A stretch of DNA of 64,000 nt from Amia ocellicauda (taxonomy: Eukaryota; Chordata; Actinopteri; Amiiformes; Amiidae). Under the pieces are notes generated by a model. The model did not search any database. It had not been told where the DNA came from and saw only the letters and a program-made list of their open reading frames with translations. The DNA is taken from NCBI RefSeq assembly GCF_036373705.1, contig NC_089860.1:35096421-35160420 (forward strand), in the 5' to 3' direction. The translations under genes were made by a program, and so were the position numbers. Positions within the stretch are counted from its first letter, which is position 1. Every line of letters begins with the position of its first letter. Below, in pieces: positions 11,326 to 24,100 of the stretch.

Positions 11326-12600
11326 AAGCTTGAAGATTACATGTGACACAAATAAATACATGTAACTGCAGTACAGTTGTCCTAAAGTCCCCACCTCTCA
11401 AGCCAGTCATTCTAGAAAAAGCAACATTATCTGGTGTGACCTTTCGCACAAAGTCACAGATTATTTGCGCTGGTAACAATCAGTAGTTAGATTTGCTATC
11501 TCTGAGTAATCTGGAACAAGTGTAACCATTTCCTGAGATGTAAAGATCAGTACATCAGAAATGTGTCTCCGAGAGTGACAAAACGACTGTGAAACACTCA
11601 GAGATCGAACAGTCAGTGGGGCAGTGCCATGTCCTGTTGCTGACTGCTCCTCCTCAGAGAGACTTGCTAAAGGCGCTGCATCAACAAGCCTCTGACCACA
11701 AAACCCAATAACTGCACCAGCTGACACTTACCACGCTTCACGAACATCTCTTCTATGCAGGCAAGGTATTTGGTTACTGATTACAGGGAAAATGTAGCAG
11801 AAGCATCATACATTTACAACATTTCCATGTGAAATATGTAATTAGATATTTGAGGAGACGTTTATCTTCTTTAAAGCTCAATCGACTTCAGGGGAAATAC
11901 AGTGGGAGTGTACGAGCCGTTCAGATGGCGGGTCCCAGCTTTTATACAGCGTAATGTTTACACCAAAAACTTATCAGAGGGCTCTGTGAGGGTGGAAAAT
12001 GGCAACACGCCCCTCCTGTTTCGTACACAGTGTTTTTCCCTGCCAGTCTGGAGACATGAGATAAGAAGACAGCCACTCTTTTCTGCTTGTTTGTGTGAGT
12101 GAAACTTTTGGCTTACTGTTCACTCTCTAGGACAGAATTCCTCAACAAATAATCATCATCTGGAGGAAACGTGCAACAGAATATATTTCAAGGCAGCCTG
12201 GGTGACCTGCCTGTGGTGCACAGCCAACATCTATAACTGCTCATCACTGGCAGCGGATCAAGCCGGCAGTCCAGGGTACGGCATCACGGCATCATCACGC
12301 ACTTACCGAGGAACCTTCTGGGCCCCGGAGAATGTAAACACAGATTCCAGCTGCATTTACAGGGAAGATGGACTTTCAAAAGTGTACAAAAACTAAACGT
12401 GAATTTGTTTTTGATTAGAAGGATTTAAGAGCTCACTGGGTGTGCCGTGATGACGTAGATACTGTCTTACTGCGCTACTTTACTGTGCTATAGTTCAACC
12501 CTGAGACACAAAAGAACAGTCTGATAAGAACTAGTTTTCACAGTAAAAGCCCCCATTAAATTAAACATTGTGTATGCCCTCACTTTACCTCCACTGTGCA
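11326..12600. other. Non-coding interval
   Basis: No gene, RNA or repeat was recognised. Short ORFs here have no family resemblance. Confidence 0.4.
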
Positions 12601-12648
12601 CAATGCTATTGTCATTTGTTTCTGATTTGCCCCTCGCTGGGTATCTAG

Positions 12649-13192
12649 GTGCAAGGCCACAGGAACACTGTGTTGCTGGGAGACAAATCCAACATAATCA
12701 ACAATGCTGCACTGTTAAAACAATTAGGAAAGAAAGACAGTGCATCTGCACAAACGGGCTTTGTGAGCCATTGGCAGGTTGGATCTCCACACCATGTTGT
12801 TGTGATTGGAGACAAACAGGCCCCTTTACTGTGGTTCCCTGAACAAACTGTGCGCCCAAGAGCGTCTGCACAAACAAATGTCGCAAACCAATCTGGTCTG
12901 CTGCTGAGCATCGTGAGCTGCAGCCGCTGGTTTGTTGCACAGGTAGCTGTGCTTTTTGGCTTCAGATGACTAAGATATCCCACCACAAAGGGGGGGAAAA
13001 CTAAAACACTGAGCAATCTACCGGTGAGAAGAGGAAGACGTCACAACCGGCCTCGATGGATTTTAGAGATTGGAAAGCCAGAGCTGCAGATGAAAGTGTG
13101 CATTGAAGAGCATTTTCTAGCAAACAGTGTGGCCTTCAATGTGCAGGAGATCCGCCAGGGTCCCCTCAGCTGCCCGGACGACATTATTGAAT
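12649..13192 (+). pseudogene. Coding-like relic or unrecognised exon
   Basis: One frame is open from 12649 to 13192 except for a single TGA at 12967-12969, about 180 codons in all. The second part (12970-13192) ends with a TAG and reads like ordinary protein (IGKPELQMKVCIEEHF). The first part contains the phrase ASAQT twice. I do not recognise a family. There is no clear splice structure. It may be a decayed transposon or retrocopy, or chance. Confidence 0.25.
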
Positions 13193-13414
13193 AGATTGAA
13201 CCTGCAAAGCACGCAGCCGCACCTACTGACACATATTTAACTTGACATATACATGTATGCAGTTATGTTTTTCACCACACGTTATTTACAAGCTCCTGTA
13301 TAAATCAGGATCTCTCATCATAAATTGGCGCAGCCTTACTATATAGAAATTATCGTAACACTATCGCACAGCTGGAAAAAGGGAAATTGCATTTTCAGGG
13401 TAAAGTGGTAACAG

Positions 13415-13438
13415 GCACCGCACCGCACCGCACCGCAG
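13415..13438. repeat. (CCGCA)n short tandem repeat
   Basis: Four to five consecutive CACCG/CCGCA units. Confidence 0.85.
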
Positions 13439-14380
13439 GACAGCGCTCACGCAATGTGCCACTTGGGTTACGCCACGGATTGTGCTTCTAATTATTACTC
13501 TTACATGTTTCTTCATTTCGCTTTTAAAGCATGCCATGTTAAACAGGCGCATACCATACCTTCTATGCACTGCAGTGCCAAGGTCCTGCGGGAGGCGCTG
13601 TTTGAGGGTCCAGGTGTCCTGCGCCAGGCGGCTCCTCTGCGCCGGGTCCCGTCTGGACTGACAGCCTCCCGGATCACCGAACTGACTCTGGCCCGGGGGC
13701 AGGGTTAACAGACGTGCGTTATACCAGGGCAGCCAATAACCGGCCATGTGTGGGCGGGCATGTCAAATAATAGACATGCAATGTGTTTCTTCTAAAAAAC
13801 CGATGTGTCACTTGGTTATGAATGTGGCGATGTTGTCGCACCTGCGCTGGCGACAGGCGGCTCTTAATAACGTGTGACAACTACAGGACGCAGAAAGACC
13901 AGCCTGGCGCAGACGATAGCGCTGAAACCCGCCGCACGCCCGTCTCTTCTGTACTCGCCATTACAGCTGCAACCCGGAGAACAGACGCAGAATGGAGCAA
14001 AGATTCGGTGGTGGCCGCACCCAGATTATAGGGGGAGAAAACAAAAATGAAATAAATACAAAATTGTGTTGCGAACACGTCATGCTGCGGCTGCGTGCAA
14101 ACAGCGCACAGACCCGAGCAATGCGGGCCGCTAGTGGACAGTTAGTGGACTCTCGGGCTGCGCGCTGCAGCTGCGGGATCACAGGGCGGACAAACACAAA
14201 ATGCCAGAAAGCGACATGACTAACTGCGGGTAATTGCGGGACATTACTGAGGCAGCATTGCGCCGTATGAATCCAGCACAGCACAGCATTTACCGCACAT
14301 TTGACAGGGACAGTAAAGCACACCGAGGCCAAGCAGCACTTTTCCACGACTGGACACCACACTTGGCAAGGTATCGCATA

Positions 14381-14462
14381 TTTCCGCAGTCCTGCGCAGA
14401 TCTGCACCTATTGAACCAACGGCATTACAGTAAAAGTGCAGATCTGCGCAGAATTGCGGAAA
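14381..14462. repeat. Strong inverted repeat (26-bp arms, 30-bp loop)
   Basis: The left arm is 14381-14406 and the right arm 14437-14462. The right arm is the reverse complement of the left at 24 of 26 positions; the arms centre on CTGCGCAGATCTGCA. No gene overlaps it. It could be the core of a small foldback element. Confidence 0.8.
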
Positions 14463-15462
14463 TCTGCGCTACTGCCGGGAGGGGGGGGGGGGGCACGGCT
14501 GGTTTAGTGGAAATGACCGGAAACAGCCTCGTCTGTCTGTGCCCCCCCCCGGTGCGATGAAGTGCGTCTGCGCACGGAGGACTGGACTGCGCAGGCACTG
14601 CAGGAGTGTGAGGTTGATCATCACGACTGGCACTCAGTACGCAGTTACACAGAAGTGGAAACAGTACATGCGCTATTGTTGGTGTGTTTTTCAAGAACAG
14701 CTTGTCCACCAAACTTCTTATGACCTGCCATGACTTGACATGACATTTCACATGGATGTGTAATTGATATGCTGCTGCATGAAAATCGCCTCTTCCTTCT
14801 TCTTCCCCCGCTATTATTATCATCATAATAACATGAACACACAAATATCATATCGCATGATTCATGGTTTTCCATATTTGCTTCCACTGTTTAACTTACA
14901 CAGTTGCATTTGCATTTTCTGTCACGGATATCGCAGACCCCCCCGCCTTGCTTTCCTTTGCGTTTACATTCCTGCTCCATTGAGTAAACGGAGGCATTAC
15001 TGTGTTGATCCTTGTGTAGGGGGGCAAGTCCGGCCATGTTTATGCATTTCTTTTGTGCAAATTAATTCACCCTATACCAAATAGTTTCAAATAAGGGACT
15101 GGCATAAAATGCACACACATTGTAACCACGTTTCCTGTTTCTTTTAAAACATTGCAGAATAAGGAAATCAGCAAGCGGAGCAATAAACCCCGTCTGTTTT
15201 AATATATGGACTTAGATGTATATGTTATTAAAATGCAAAGCTAATTCTTGGTATGAATACAATATCCTAATATACAATTAAGACTTCTATTTGCAAACCG
15301 GGAAAACGAGGTTTTCTCTGTGCTGTTCTTCTTCATTTCAATCAGGCGTGGCATGTTAGTATCGCCATCTGCTGGAGTGAAGTTGTCCCTACAAACAAAC
15401 ACTCAAAGTGAAGTGCGTGTTGAGCTGCGCAGCTGTGAAATTGGTGCAGATCCTCTGATGTG
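14463..15462. other. Non-coding interval with G-run
   Basis: Contains a G homopolymer near 14478-14495 and a C-run near 14543. No gene is recognised. Confidence 0.4.
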
Positions 15463-15960
15463 AGTGTCTGGTTGTGATGGGGGCATCAGAGGGTCTTTGG
15501 TGGCATCGTGTGCAGCCTGTCAATCGTCAGTACAACACACCTGTCACAAATTCGGCTTTACCTTTACCCCTATTACACCTTGTGTAAGAAGATCAAGATA
15601 CTCCCCAGACACCCAAACTATAATGGCCCACTGCTGGCCCAGATCTGGATGCAAGCCTGGTCCAAGTCATTGGCATTGGGCCGGTTTCTTTTTGCACCAG
15701 AATTGGTCCAATCGGTTTACAGGCATATGCAGCATATTTGGCCCATATTCTGGCACACACGGCCTGCAGCTGGCCCAATGATGGCCCAGTTTCTGATCCT
15801 GTGTCCAAAGCTGGTTCCTTGTCAATGCTGTTGTTTAACTGACCCAAGAATGCATGTTTACATATCGGCACTAAGTAATCAAAATATGTGACACAATTTA
15901 AAAATGCAAAACTCAGATTGAAGTTCAAATACAGCAGCGAATACTGTTGCCTGTAAAGAG
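15463..15960. repeat. 498-bp interspersed repeat, copy 1
   Basis: Nearly identical to 18991-19488, with equal length and no net indel. It contains several TGGCCCA/TGGGCC units. Flanking sequence differs between the copies. No transposase or LINE motif is present. ORFs inside are identical in both copies because the DNA is, and are not evidence of a gene. Confidence 0.9.
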
Positions 15961-16101
15961 GGGCTGTATGCTTGTCGTTGCTCATTCGTTTGACAGCTGG
16001 CGCGGAGGTTATAACCTTAAGAAAAAGAAAAGTTGTATCGGATTAAATGAAAACGGCTTAATGATATTGCATCCGAAAGAAATGCGCGAAAAAGAGGTAA
16101 A

Positions 16102-16120
16102 ACTACAGCTCCCGTCATGC
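16102..16120 (+). promoter_or_regulatory. wdtc1: ZNF143/Staf binding site, wdtc1 promoter
   Basis: ACTACAGCTCCCGTCATGC is close to the known ZNF143 (SBS) consensus ACTACAnnTCCCAGnATGC. It lies in a CpG-containing stretch without a gene, about 490 bases upstream of a good donor site at 16594|16595. Confidence 0.65.
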
Positions 16121-16207
16121 ACTGCGGATGAGCTCATCACCCCGTCGCTCCCCACCTTGGAATGCTGTTCCTCCCTCCCGCCTCCCCGGTGGCTTACCTC
16201 CCCTCCT

Positions 16208-16244
16208 ATTGGTCGAGAGACCTGTCCGTCAGCAGCGCTATTGG
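16208..16244 (-). promoter_or_regulatory. wdtc1: Paired inverted CCAAT boxes, wdtc1 promoter
   Basis: ATTGG occurs at 16208-16212 and again at 16240-16244, 32 bases apart. This spacing is typical of NF-Y-bound promoters. GC-rich sequence follows. Confidence 0.55.
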
Positions 16245-16259
16245 CCGCGCCGCGCTGAG

Positions 16260-16594
16260 TTTTCCAGCAAGCTCGGTTGCGAGCAAACAGAACCTGCGTT
16301 GCTATTCACCAAAGTTCTTACGCCCGCATTTTGCGTGAGCGCCGTTATTACGAGGCGGGCTACGCTCAAAACATTGCGTAAGAGTTTTAGAGGAGGGATC
16401 AGTGCTGGAACGGGAGTTGTGCAGAAAAAGATATTGAAGTGCAAATTCCGAGGATGGACACATAATACGCATTAATTGATATTTGCTGATCTCCACCCTG
16501 GACCCTGTTGTTCGGACACATGCATGTTTGCGGCCGGGGCTGAATTAATCAGACTCCGTTTTTGTCGGACTGCTGCGGATCCCAGGCCAGACAG
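16260..16594 (+). other. wdtc1: Likely first non-coding exon of wdtc1
   Basis: The donor ACAG|GTACGT at 16594|16595 lies in the CpG-rich segment just downstream of the promoter motifs. The transcription start is not defined; 16260 is a rough guess. An acceptor at 17982 (CTTCTCCGCAG) would join it to a second 5' exon. Confidence 0.4.
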
Positions 16595-17982
16595 GTACGT
16601 GCGCTCTGTGTCTCGGTGTGTTCCCGTCTGTCCAGCCGTATGCGAGAAGAAGACGTGCGACATGTCCCGGGGAGCTGCGTCCTGCCCCTGCCGAGCCGCA
16701 CAGGTCCACCAGAGACAGCCCGCTGCGGTTTGCATGTGGTCAGCTGTCAAGTCCTGCAAAGCGGCATCGGTGCGGCAGGTGGGACTCGTCCCGGGACGCG
16801 GTGTCGCCGCTGGTTCCGTCCCCTCGCCGCGACGCAGCAGTGTGTCAACAAGTTCTGCACCGGGAACAAACAAGTTCTGCTCCTGGAGTGGGCGTGACGT
16901 CACGGCTCAGAAGATGACATCATCATCATCATCATCGGCTGTCAAACAGGGACGAGATCGGTTTGTGGACAGCTGATCGTGCCTGGACTGCCATTGCCGT
17001 TTCCATCCTTGAGTCTCGTCCAGTAATAGTGTCACAAGTTTATATACATCAAGAATAGCCGCTCGACTGATCTGTATTGGGTTCATCTATCGAGTGATGC
17101 GTTTATTGACATGCTTTACATTGATGTGCATTCAGCGCGGATGGTGGTTTGTTTTCCTTCATTGCATGTGATCGGTGTGTGTGTGTTTAGTTTTCTAGAC
17201 TTCATCCCATTGTTTTGAATGACGTCAGCAGTGAGATGCCTGTATGTCCCCCCATGGACACATACTTCTGAGTCTGCAGTTTCTGCTCAGACAATAGTTT
17301 GGTGCGGCTGCTTTGTGTGGAGACTCAAACTCACAATGTCAAATGTGTGGCTCAATATAATGCGCAGTTAAGCAACGGATATTTGCTCCAGAGTTTCTGA
17401 GTTCAGATAATGATACTGCAGGAGCTGGCAGCACGTCTGTGAGTCCGAAAATGATGATCTTCTTGGACATTTACACAGTCTCAGTCGCTGCCTTTGCTGA
17501 TGTAAAATAGCTGGAGTATCTGTTACTTAGGGAGAGAACATAGTAACACTGAAGTGGCAGGAGCGTGTGTGTCTGAAACAGCACTTCCTGGATCTTTCTC
17601 AGGCCTGAATCATGTGTCCTGGTGTGCATTGATTTGACTCTCACCTCTGGTGGTTTGCACTCTGATTACCGTCTGCAGGTTTAGCAAAGCGCTCCTGAAA
17701 ACGCTGCCCAGGTCGGGGGCTCAGGGGAAGTAAATCAGTGACGCACGACTCTCTGAAGCCCACGAGTGACTTTGCGCCATGCTTGACGTTTTGTTGTTGT
17801 GTTTGCTGGGATCTAAGTGGACGGCAAATTTCAATAAATCGCAAATAACGCCTTCAAGTAAAGAGTTGTTTTGTTTTTAATCGCACAGCTGCAGATGACC
17901 GGATCATCCTCCCCTGATCGCTCGCACTGCTTTGATCCCTGTGTTGTTGTTGTGTGATGTGTGACGTGTTTCTTCTCCGCAG

Positions 17983-18148
17983 TGAAGACGACACTGTGAT
18001 GCAGGACTGTGCCGATCGTCTCTCTGTTTCGTTCTGCAGCCAATTAAATGTCTTTGCCGCGGGGAAGCTTTCACGAACAGGAACCAGGCTGGACCCGATG
18101 CGCGCTGACTCCTAACCCCGTCTTTACCTTATGATTTGCTGTGAGGCT
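17983..18148 (+). other. wdtc1: 5' UTR part of the first coding exon of wdtc1
   Basis: Follows the acceptor TTTCTTCTCCGCAG at 17982. It contains upstream ATGs, including one at 18131 that is in frame with the main ORF and would add six residues (MICCEA). Confidence 0.55.
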
Positions 18149-21100
18149 ATGGCGACTGTGAACATCACCAGTGACATCCTGCACAGGCAGATCAGGGTAA
18201 GGCAGGGCTGTTCTGGAACGTTGCCGGTCTGTACCGAGAATCACGGGTTCTAGATCGTGTGTCACGTGACCTCTGAAAGAGAACCCTGCCTGTTCAGGAA
18301 ATCCGGCAGATCCCAAAATATCGAGGACGTATGACTTTGTGTAATTTATTCTCCATTTATGAAACCAATCTTCACATTTTCACATTTTATATTGGTATTA
18401 ACTTATTTCACGTTTGTTTTATGAAACCTAACCCTGTTTATCCAATGTTTTTATGGCCCTTTTATGTATTTCGTTTTGTATGGATTGTTATGTCTTGTGT
18501 GGCAAAGTAATGCGAGTTGGTTTCCTCTCCGCAGGATAAGGGCGTGTTGGGCTTCCAGAGACGCTATCATGTCACAGACCCTTTAATAAAGAGACTGGGG
18601 CTGGAGGCAGAGCTACAGGTACAGAACCGAGGCCTTAACCCTCCGTCCCTTTCCTCCGACACCGGTCAGGGTAACACATAGTCAAGGGGATGTGGCCAGA
18701 AACAAGTGCGCGCCACTGGGCAACTCTTCTGGGCTCCTGGCAGCTGCCATAACCAGTCCGGCTGGTCTGGGTCCGCTGGCTTGTTATTGGCATTGACTGC
18801 TTGTCTTGTGCTGCAGGGTCACTCGGGCTGCGTGAACTGCCTGGAATGGAACGAGAAGGGAGAGTAAGTGTGTCCGTGTGTCTGTGTGACGTGTGTCCGT
18901 GTGACGTGTGACGTGTGTGGATACGCCTGACAGATTTGTTGACTGAGTGCTACAGTAATGGGATAAGCCTCAGAAGACTCAGAAGGAGCAAGTGTCTGGT
19001 TGTGATGGGGGCATCAGAGGGTCTTTGGTGGCATCGTGTGCAGCCTGTCAATCGTCAGTACAACACACCTGTCACAAATTCGGCTTTACCTTTACCCCTA
19101 TTACACCTTGTGTAAGAAGATCAAGATACTCCCCAGACACCCAAACTATAATGGCCCACTGCTGGCCCAGATCTGGATGCAAGCCTGGTCCAAGTCATTG
19201 GCATTGGGCCGGTTTCTTTTTGCACCAGAATTGGTCCAATCGGTTTACAGGCATATGCAGCATATTTGGCCCATATTCTGGCACACACGGCCTGCAGCTG
19301 GCCCAATGATGGCCCAGTTTCTGATCCTGTGTCCAAAGCTGGTTCCTTGTCAATGCTGTTGTTTAACTGACCCAAGAATGCATGTTTACATATCGGCACT
19401 AAGTAATCAAAATATGTGACACAATTAAAAAATGCAAAACTCAGATTAAAGTTCAAATACAGCAGCGAATACTGTTGCCTGTAAAGAGTCCTTCTGAGGC
19501 TTATCACAAGCCTGAGCACAGAGAGCTAGTGAGGCCTGTGAAGGATTTTTACGTGGCAGAACAGAGGAGTCCTTTCCATATCCAGAATCATGTGAGGTTG
19601 GTGGTTTAGTGCGTGTGTGTGTGCGTGTCTCCACCCCCTCGCCCTGGCTCACTTGTCACTTGTGTTCTTCAGGTTGTTGGCGTCCGGCTCAGACGATCAG
19701 CACGCCATCATCTGGGATCCGTTCCACCACAAGAAACTCCTAACTATGCACACGGGCCACTCCGCCAACATCTTTTCAGTCAAGGTAATGCCCGTCAGTA
19801 CACATAGAGCCGGCCGGGTCCGGTCCGATCCCCTCTTGTCTTGCAGTCGGAGGCGGAGGTGGTGTGCGGTTTCTCACGGACAGCGCACTGAGTCGAGATC
19901 CTTCCTGCAGGATGTATACGACATTTACACTGTATCGTAAATGCATGGGTTCCGATTTTAAACTCAAAACTCGTTGACATCTCTTTTGCGTCTTTCCCCT
20001 CTCTCTCTCCATCTCTGCGTGTCTCTCAGTTCCTGCCTCACTCTAATGATCGTATCCTGGTGACCGGCGCCGCGGACTCCAAAGTGCACGTCCACGACCT
20101 GAGCGTCAAGGAGACCATCCACATGTTCTCCGACCACACCAACCGCGTCAAGAGGATCGCCACCGCGCCGATGTGGCCCAACACCTTCTGGAGCGCGGCG
20201 GAGGATGGGGTCATCAGGTGAGAAGGTCTTGGAATTGTCACCCAGTAATGACTGCTCCCCTGGGCTCACAGTGATACCGTGTGGGTCTGTTAACCCTGTA
20301 ATTCATGTAGTGTGGAGTCAGCCATTTGCCCAGAGTGAAAACGAGGGCCATGGGGTCAGATAGTGACTGTTCAGTTCATCGTGCCTCGTCAACACCTGCC
20401 TCAATTAACCGACCGTTCAGATTTATAGATCTACTTTTCAAAACAATTCAGGAAACAGGATTTGCCCTCAGTTAGTCTTTCTCTTCAGTCAGAGAAGTTC
20501 AGCAGCACACTGACGGACTAGGTAGCTTCTCCTCCCTCTAGCGCCTGGCCGTTTAAAGAGGGTCCTTCCACAGGGAGATAGTCGTTTAATAAACGCTTAA
20601 TCCGCCCTGATGGGATCTGAGGCGCGGCCCTGGATTAACGACACCGAGGGCGGCTTCACTGGCAGGTCGGGCCGACGAATCTGAAACGTTCCATCCTATC
20701 ACCCATTTCCACCTAGAGGATCGTGCCTTTTGTTGTGCTGTAGCCATAGTGTGAACCCTCTCTCTCTCGGTGCGTGTGCGTGTGTGCGTGTGTGTGTGCG
20801 CGCAGGCAGTACGACCTGAGGGAGAGCAGCAAGCGCTCCGAGGTGCTCATCGACCTGACGGAGTACTGCGGACAGCTGGTGGAGGCCAAGTGTCTCGCCA
20901 TCAACCCCCGAGACAACAACTACCTGGCCGTGGGCGCCAATGGGCCCTTCGTGCGTCTCTACGACATCCGCATGATCCACAATCACAGGTACGCGGCGTC
21001 CACCCCACTGACCGCGCGGCCGCAGGTGGCAGGAGCAGTTTCCTGTGCGTCGCTGTTCGCCTCTCACTGCCTCAGATGTTCCCGTTTGTGTTGCAGGAAG

Positions 21101-24100
21101 TCAATGAGCCAGAGCACGTCGGCGGGGGTGCACACGTTCTGCGAGAGGCAGAAACCCATCCCTGACGGCGCCGGACAGTATTATGTAGCAGGTTGGTACA
21201 AGCAAAACCCGGTGGCTTTGCCCCCAACTCCTGTGTCGCTCCTTTGAGTACACAAGCAGTACTTTGGAGTCTTAATGAACACAAAATATGGATTGTAAGG
21301 GGTGGCTTTGAGATTATCGTCCAGCAACCTCAACTTGTCTATTCAGAATCATGGCCAGATTGTACAGAGGTCCCACTAGGGGGCGACCCACTCTCTGCAA
21401 TAGAAACCGTCTCCTGTGTGAAGCAATACTTTCCTTCTTCCTCAACATGTTCAGCAATTGTTTGTTTCTAAAACTATAGCATTAAAGTGTGTGTGTGTGT
21501 GTGTGTGGGAGGGGGGGGGGCTGGGGTTGAACAGCGTGATTATCGCCCTGATAAAATGTCATTACAGCCAGTTCTCCTCCCATCCCCCCCTTGCAGGTCA
21601 TCTTCCAGTTAAACTACCTGATTACAACAACCGGCTGAGAGTCCTGGTGGCGACGTATGTGACCTTCAGCCCCGACGGCACTGAGCTGCTGGTCAACATG
21701 GGTGGGGAGCAGGTACTGCGTCACAGAGGTCCGCTGGCTTCGAACAGCACTCTGCTGTTGGTCTTAATGAAACTGCCAAGCCTCGGAGGACGGTGGCGAA
21801 GGAACGCTGTGCCGTGGCTGCGGTCACTGTCCACACAGTCCTGCTGCACGAAGCCTGTGCGCTTGTCGTTCCTTAACGCCTCTCTTTTCTGTTTCCTCCG
21901 AAGGTGTATTTATTCGACTTGACGTTCAAGCAGAGGCCGTACACCTTTCTGTTGCCAAAAAAGTGCCACCCGTCGGGAGGTCAGTACAGTGTGTTCCTAC
22001 CCAGCATGCTTTGGGGCAGCAGCCGGGACTGTGTGTTCACTCTGACACGCCAGGGGCAATTAAGCAGCAAAGACAAGAGGGTGTATTGTATATAAAAGAA
22101 TATTAATAGCCACAAAGACAACTCATTTCTAGGTTTGTAATAATACTTATTATATAGTTGTGGTATCTGTAGACTGTTGCTGTACAGAGCAGCTCACAGA
22201 CACTAGGATTATCTGCACAACCTCGGCTGCTGTCGAGTCTCAAGGCCTCGGTCTCCCGTCTCCTGTGAAGGACGGTGACGCACTCGGCGCGACACACCGG
22301 CATGGCCAGGGCTCGACCGCGGCTCCCGTCTGCGATGGCCTCTCCTGTAACCGCTGGGCCGTGTCGTCTGGTCTGTCACTGAGGCGTTCTGGGTAATTGA
22401 TCGATGCTTTCTTCCGTCCCCATCCCCCCTCCCAGAAGTTCAAAATGGAAAAACCTCCACGAACGGCGTCTCGAACGGGATCCACCTGCCCAGCAACTGC
22501 TTCCGCCTGCCGGACAGCAAGATCTGTAACAGGTAACCCCCCGGCACGGAGCTTCTCCCTCGAAAGCCAGTTAGGAACTTTAAAAAATCAGCACGTTCTC
22601 CTGGGAGAAGGTCGTCCAACCTGCTGCTCCTTGTCATCAACTTGTCCCTCCTCCTGCAGTGCGTCTGGGGAGCTGCCCCCCCACCTGGAGAAGATCAAGC
22701 AGCTGGCCAATGACGCGTTCGCCCGGCAGCAGTGGACCCAGGCCATCCAGCTGTACAGCCGCGGCATCCAGGAGGCCGGCAAGAACGCCATGCTGTACGG
22801 GAACCGGGCGGCCGCCTACATGAAGCGCAAGTGGTGAGGGAGGGAGGGCCCGGGGAGGGGGCTGGTGTTACGGCACGGGCAACTGCAGTCGGTCTGTGAG
22901 CTGCTGATGCTTCCGTGTCTTGTGCGTTGGGAGTTTGACAGCCTGTGCCTCTGTATGTGTGCCGTACCCTGTCCTTTGTGTGTGCCTGTGTTTGTGCCGT
23001 ACCCTGACTTGCGTATGCTCTGCAGGGACGGGGACCACTACGACGCCCTGAGGGACTGTCTGAAGGCCATCTCCCTGAACCCCGGGCACCTGAAGGCGCA
23101 CTTCCGCTTGGCCCGCTGCCTGTTCGAGCTCAAGTATGTGGCCGAGGCGCTGGAGTGCCTGGACGACTTCAGGGGCAAGTTCCCAGAGCAGGCCCACAGC
23201 AGCGCCTGCGACGCACTGGACAAGGACATCCGGGCGGCGCTCTTCTCCAAGACCGACGGCAGTGAGTACTGTGGGGATCCCAGGGGGCGGGGGAGGGGGG
23301 GGCCCAGGTCAGTGGCCGCCGGGACAAGGGGCGGGTTCTAAAGCTACGTCTCGTTCCCAGCGGAAGACAAGAAGGCGGGCGGGCCAATCCGATTCCGCAC
23401 GTTCGGGAGGAACAACTCGGTCTCGGAGGACGAGGTGGTGCTGAGGGAGAGGAGCTACGACTACAAGCACCGATACTGCGGCCACTGCAACACCACCACC
23501 GACATCAAGGAGGCCAACTTCTTCGGCAGGTAGGGGCTCAGTCATCTGAGTTCATTTCATCGGTACTTTAGGATTAGGATAAACTGAACTGCATAACAGA
23601 GGCCAGTGTGATTCCAAACGGTTTACTTTGAGGCCCGTGTGTGTGTCATATCCCATGATGCACTTTTCCCCAGAAGACACATCACTTACAGACGGGTGAC
23701 AAATTAAAGGAAAAACCTGAATAAATGAGTGAAGGAACATAACGAATGGAGATGCCTCAAAAACAGGTGTACTGCATGATACAATTAAGCAATTAACATC
23801 CTCTCATGCTCTGTGGCATGTATACAAATACTGAGCAGGCCCAGCTGACCTCGATTTTGGATCAAGATGGCGAGAGGAAAGGATCTAAGTGACTGTGAAA
23901 GAGGGGGCATTATTGGAGCACGAATGGCAGGAGCTTCAGTCACACAGACGCTCAACTGGCTCGTGTTCTGGACAAGTGGGCGAGTGCATGTGTGGGACAC
24001 CAAGAGAACGGGACAGGCCTGACTGCTGGACCCTACAGTGAGGGGGTCCGGAGGCTCTGTTATGCTGTGGGGGGCATTTTCCTGGCATGGTTTGGGTCCA

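Noticed and set aside
13961-14407. 148-aa minus-strand ORF near 14 kb
   Set aside because: No family resemblance or splice context. It overlaps the hairpin region and other ORFs of similar length on the opposite strand.
15464-19519. Identical predicted proteins of 105 and 127 aa at 15464-15891 and 18992-19419
   Set aside because: They are identical only because the underlying 498-bp repeat is duplicated. Several frames on both strands are open at once, and there is no splice or family evidence.
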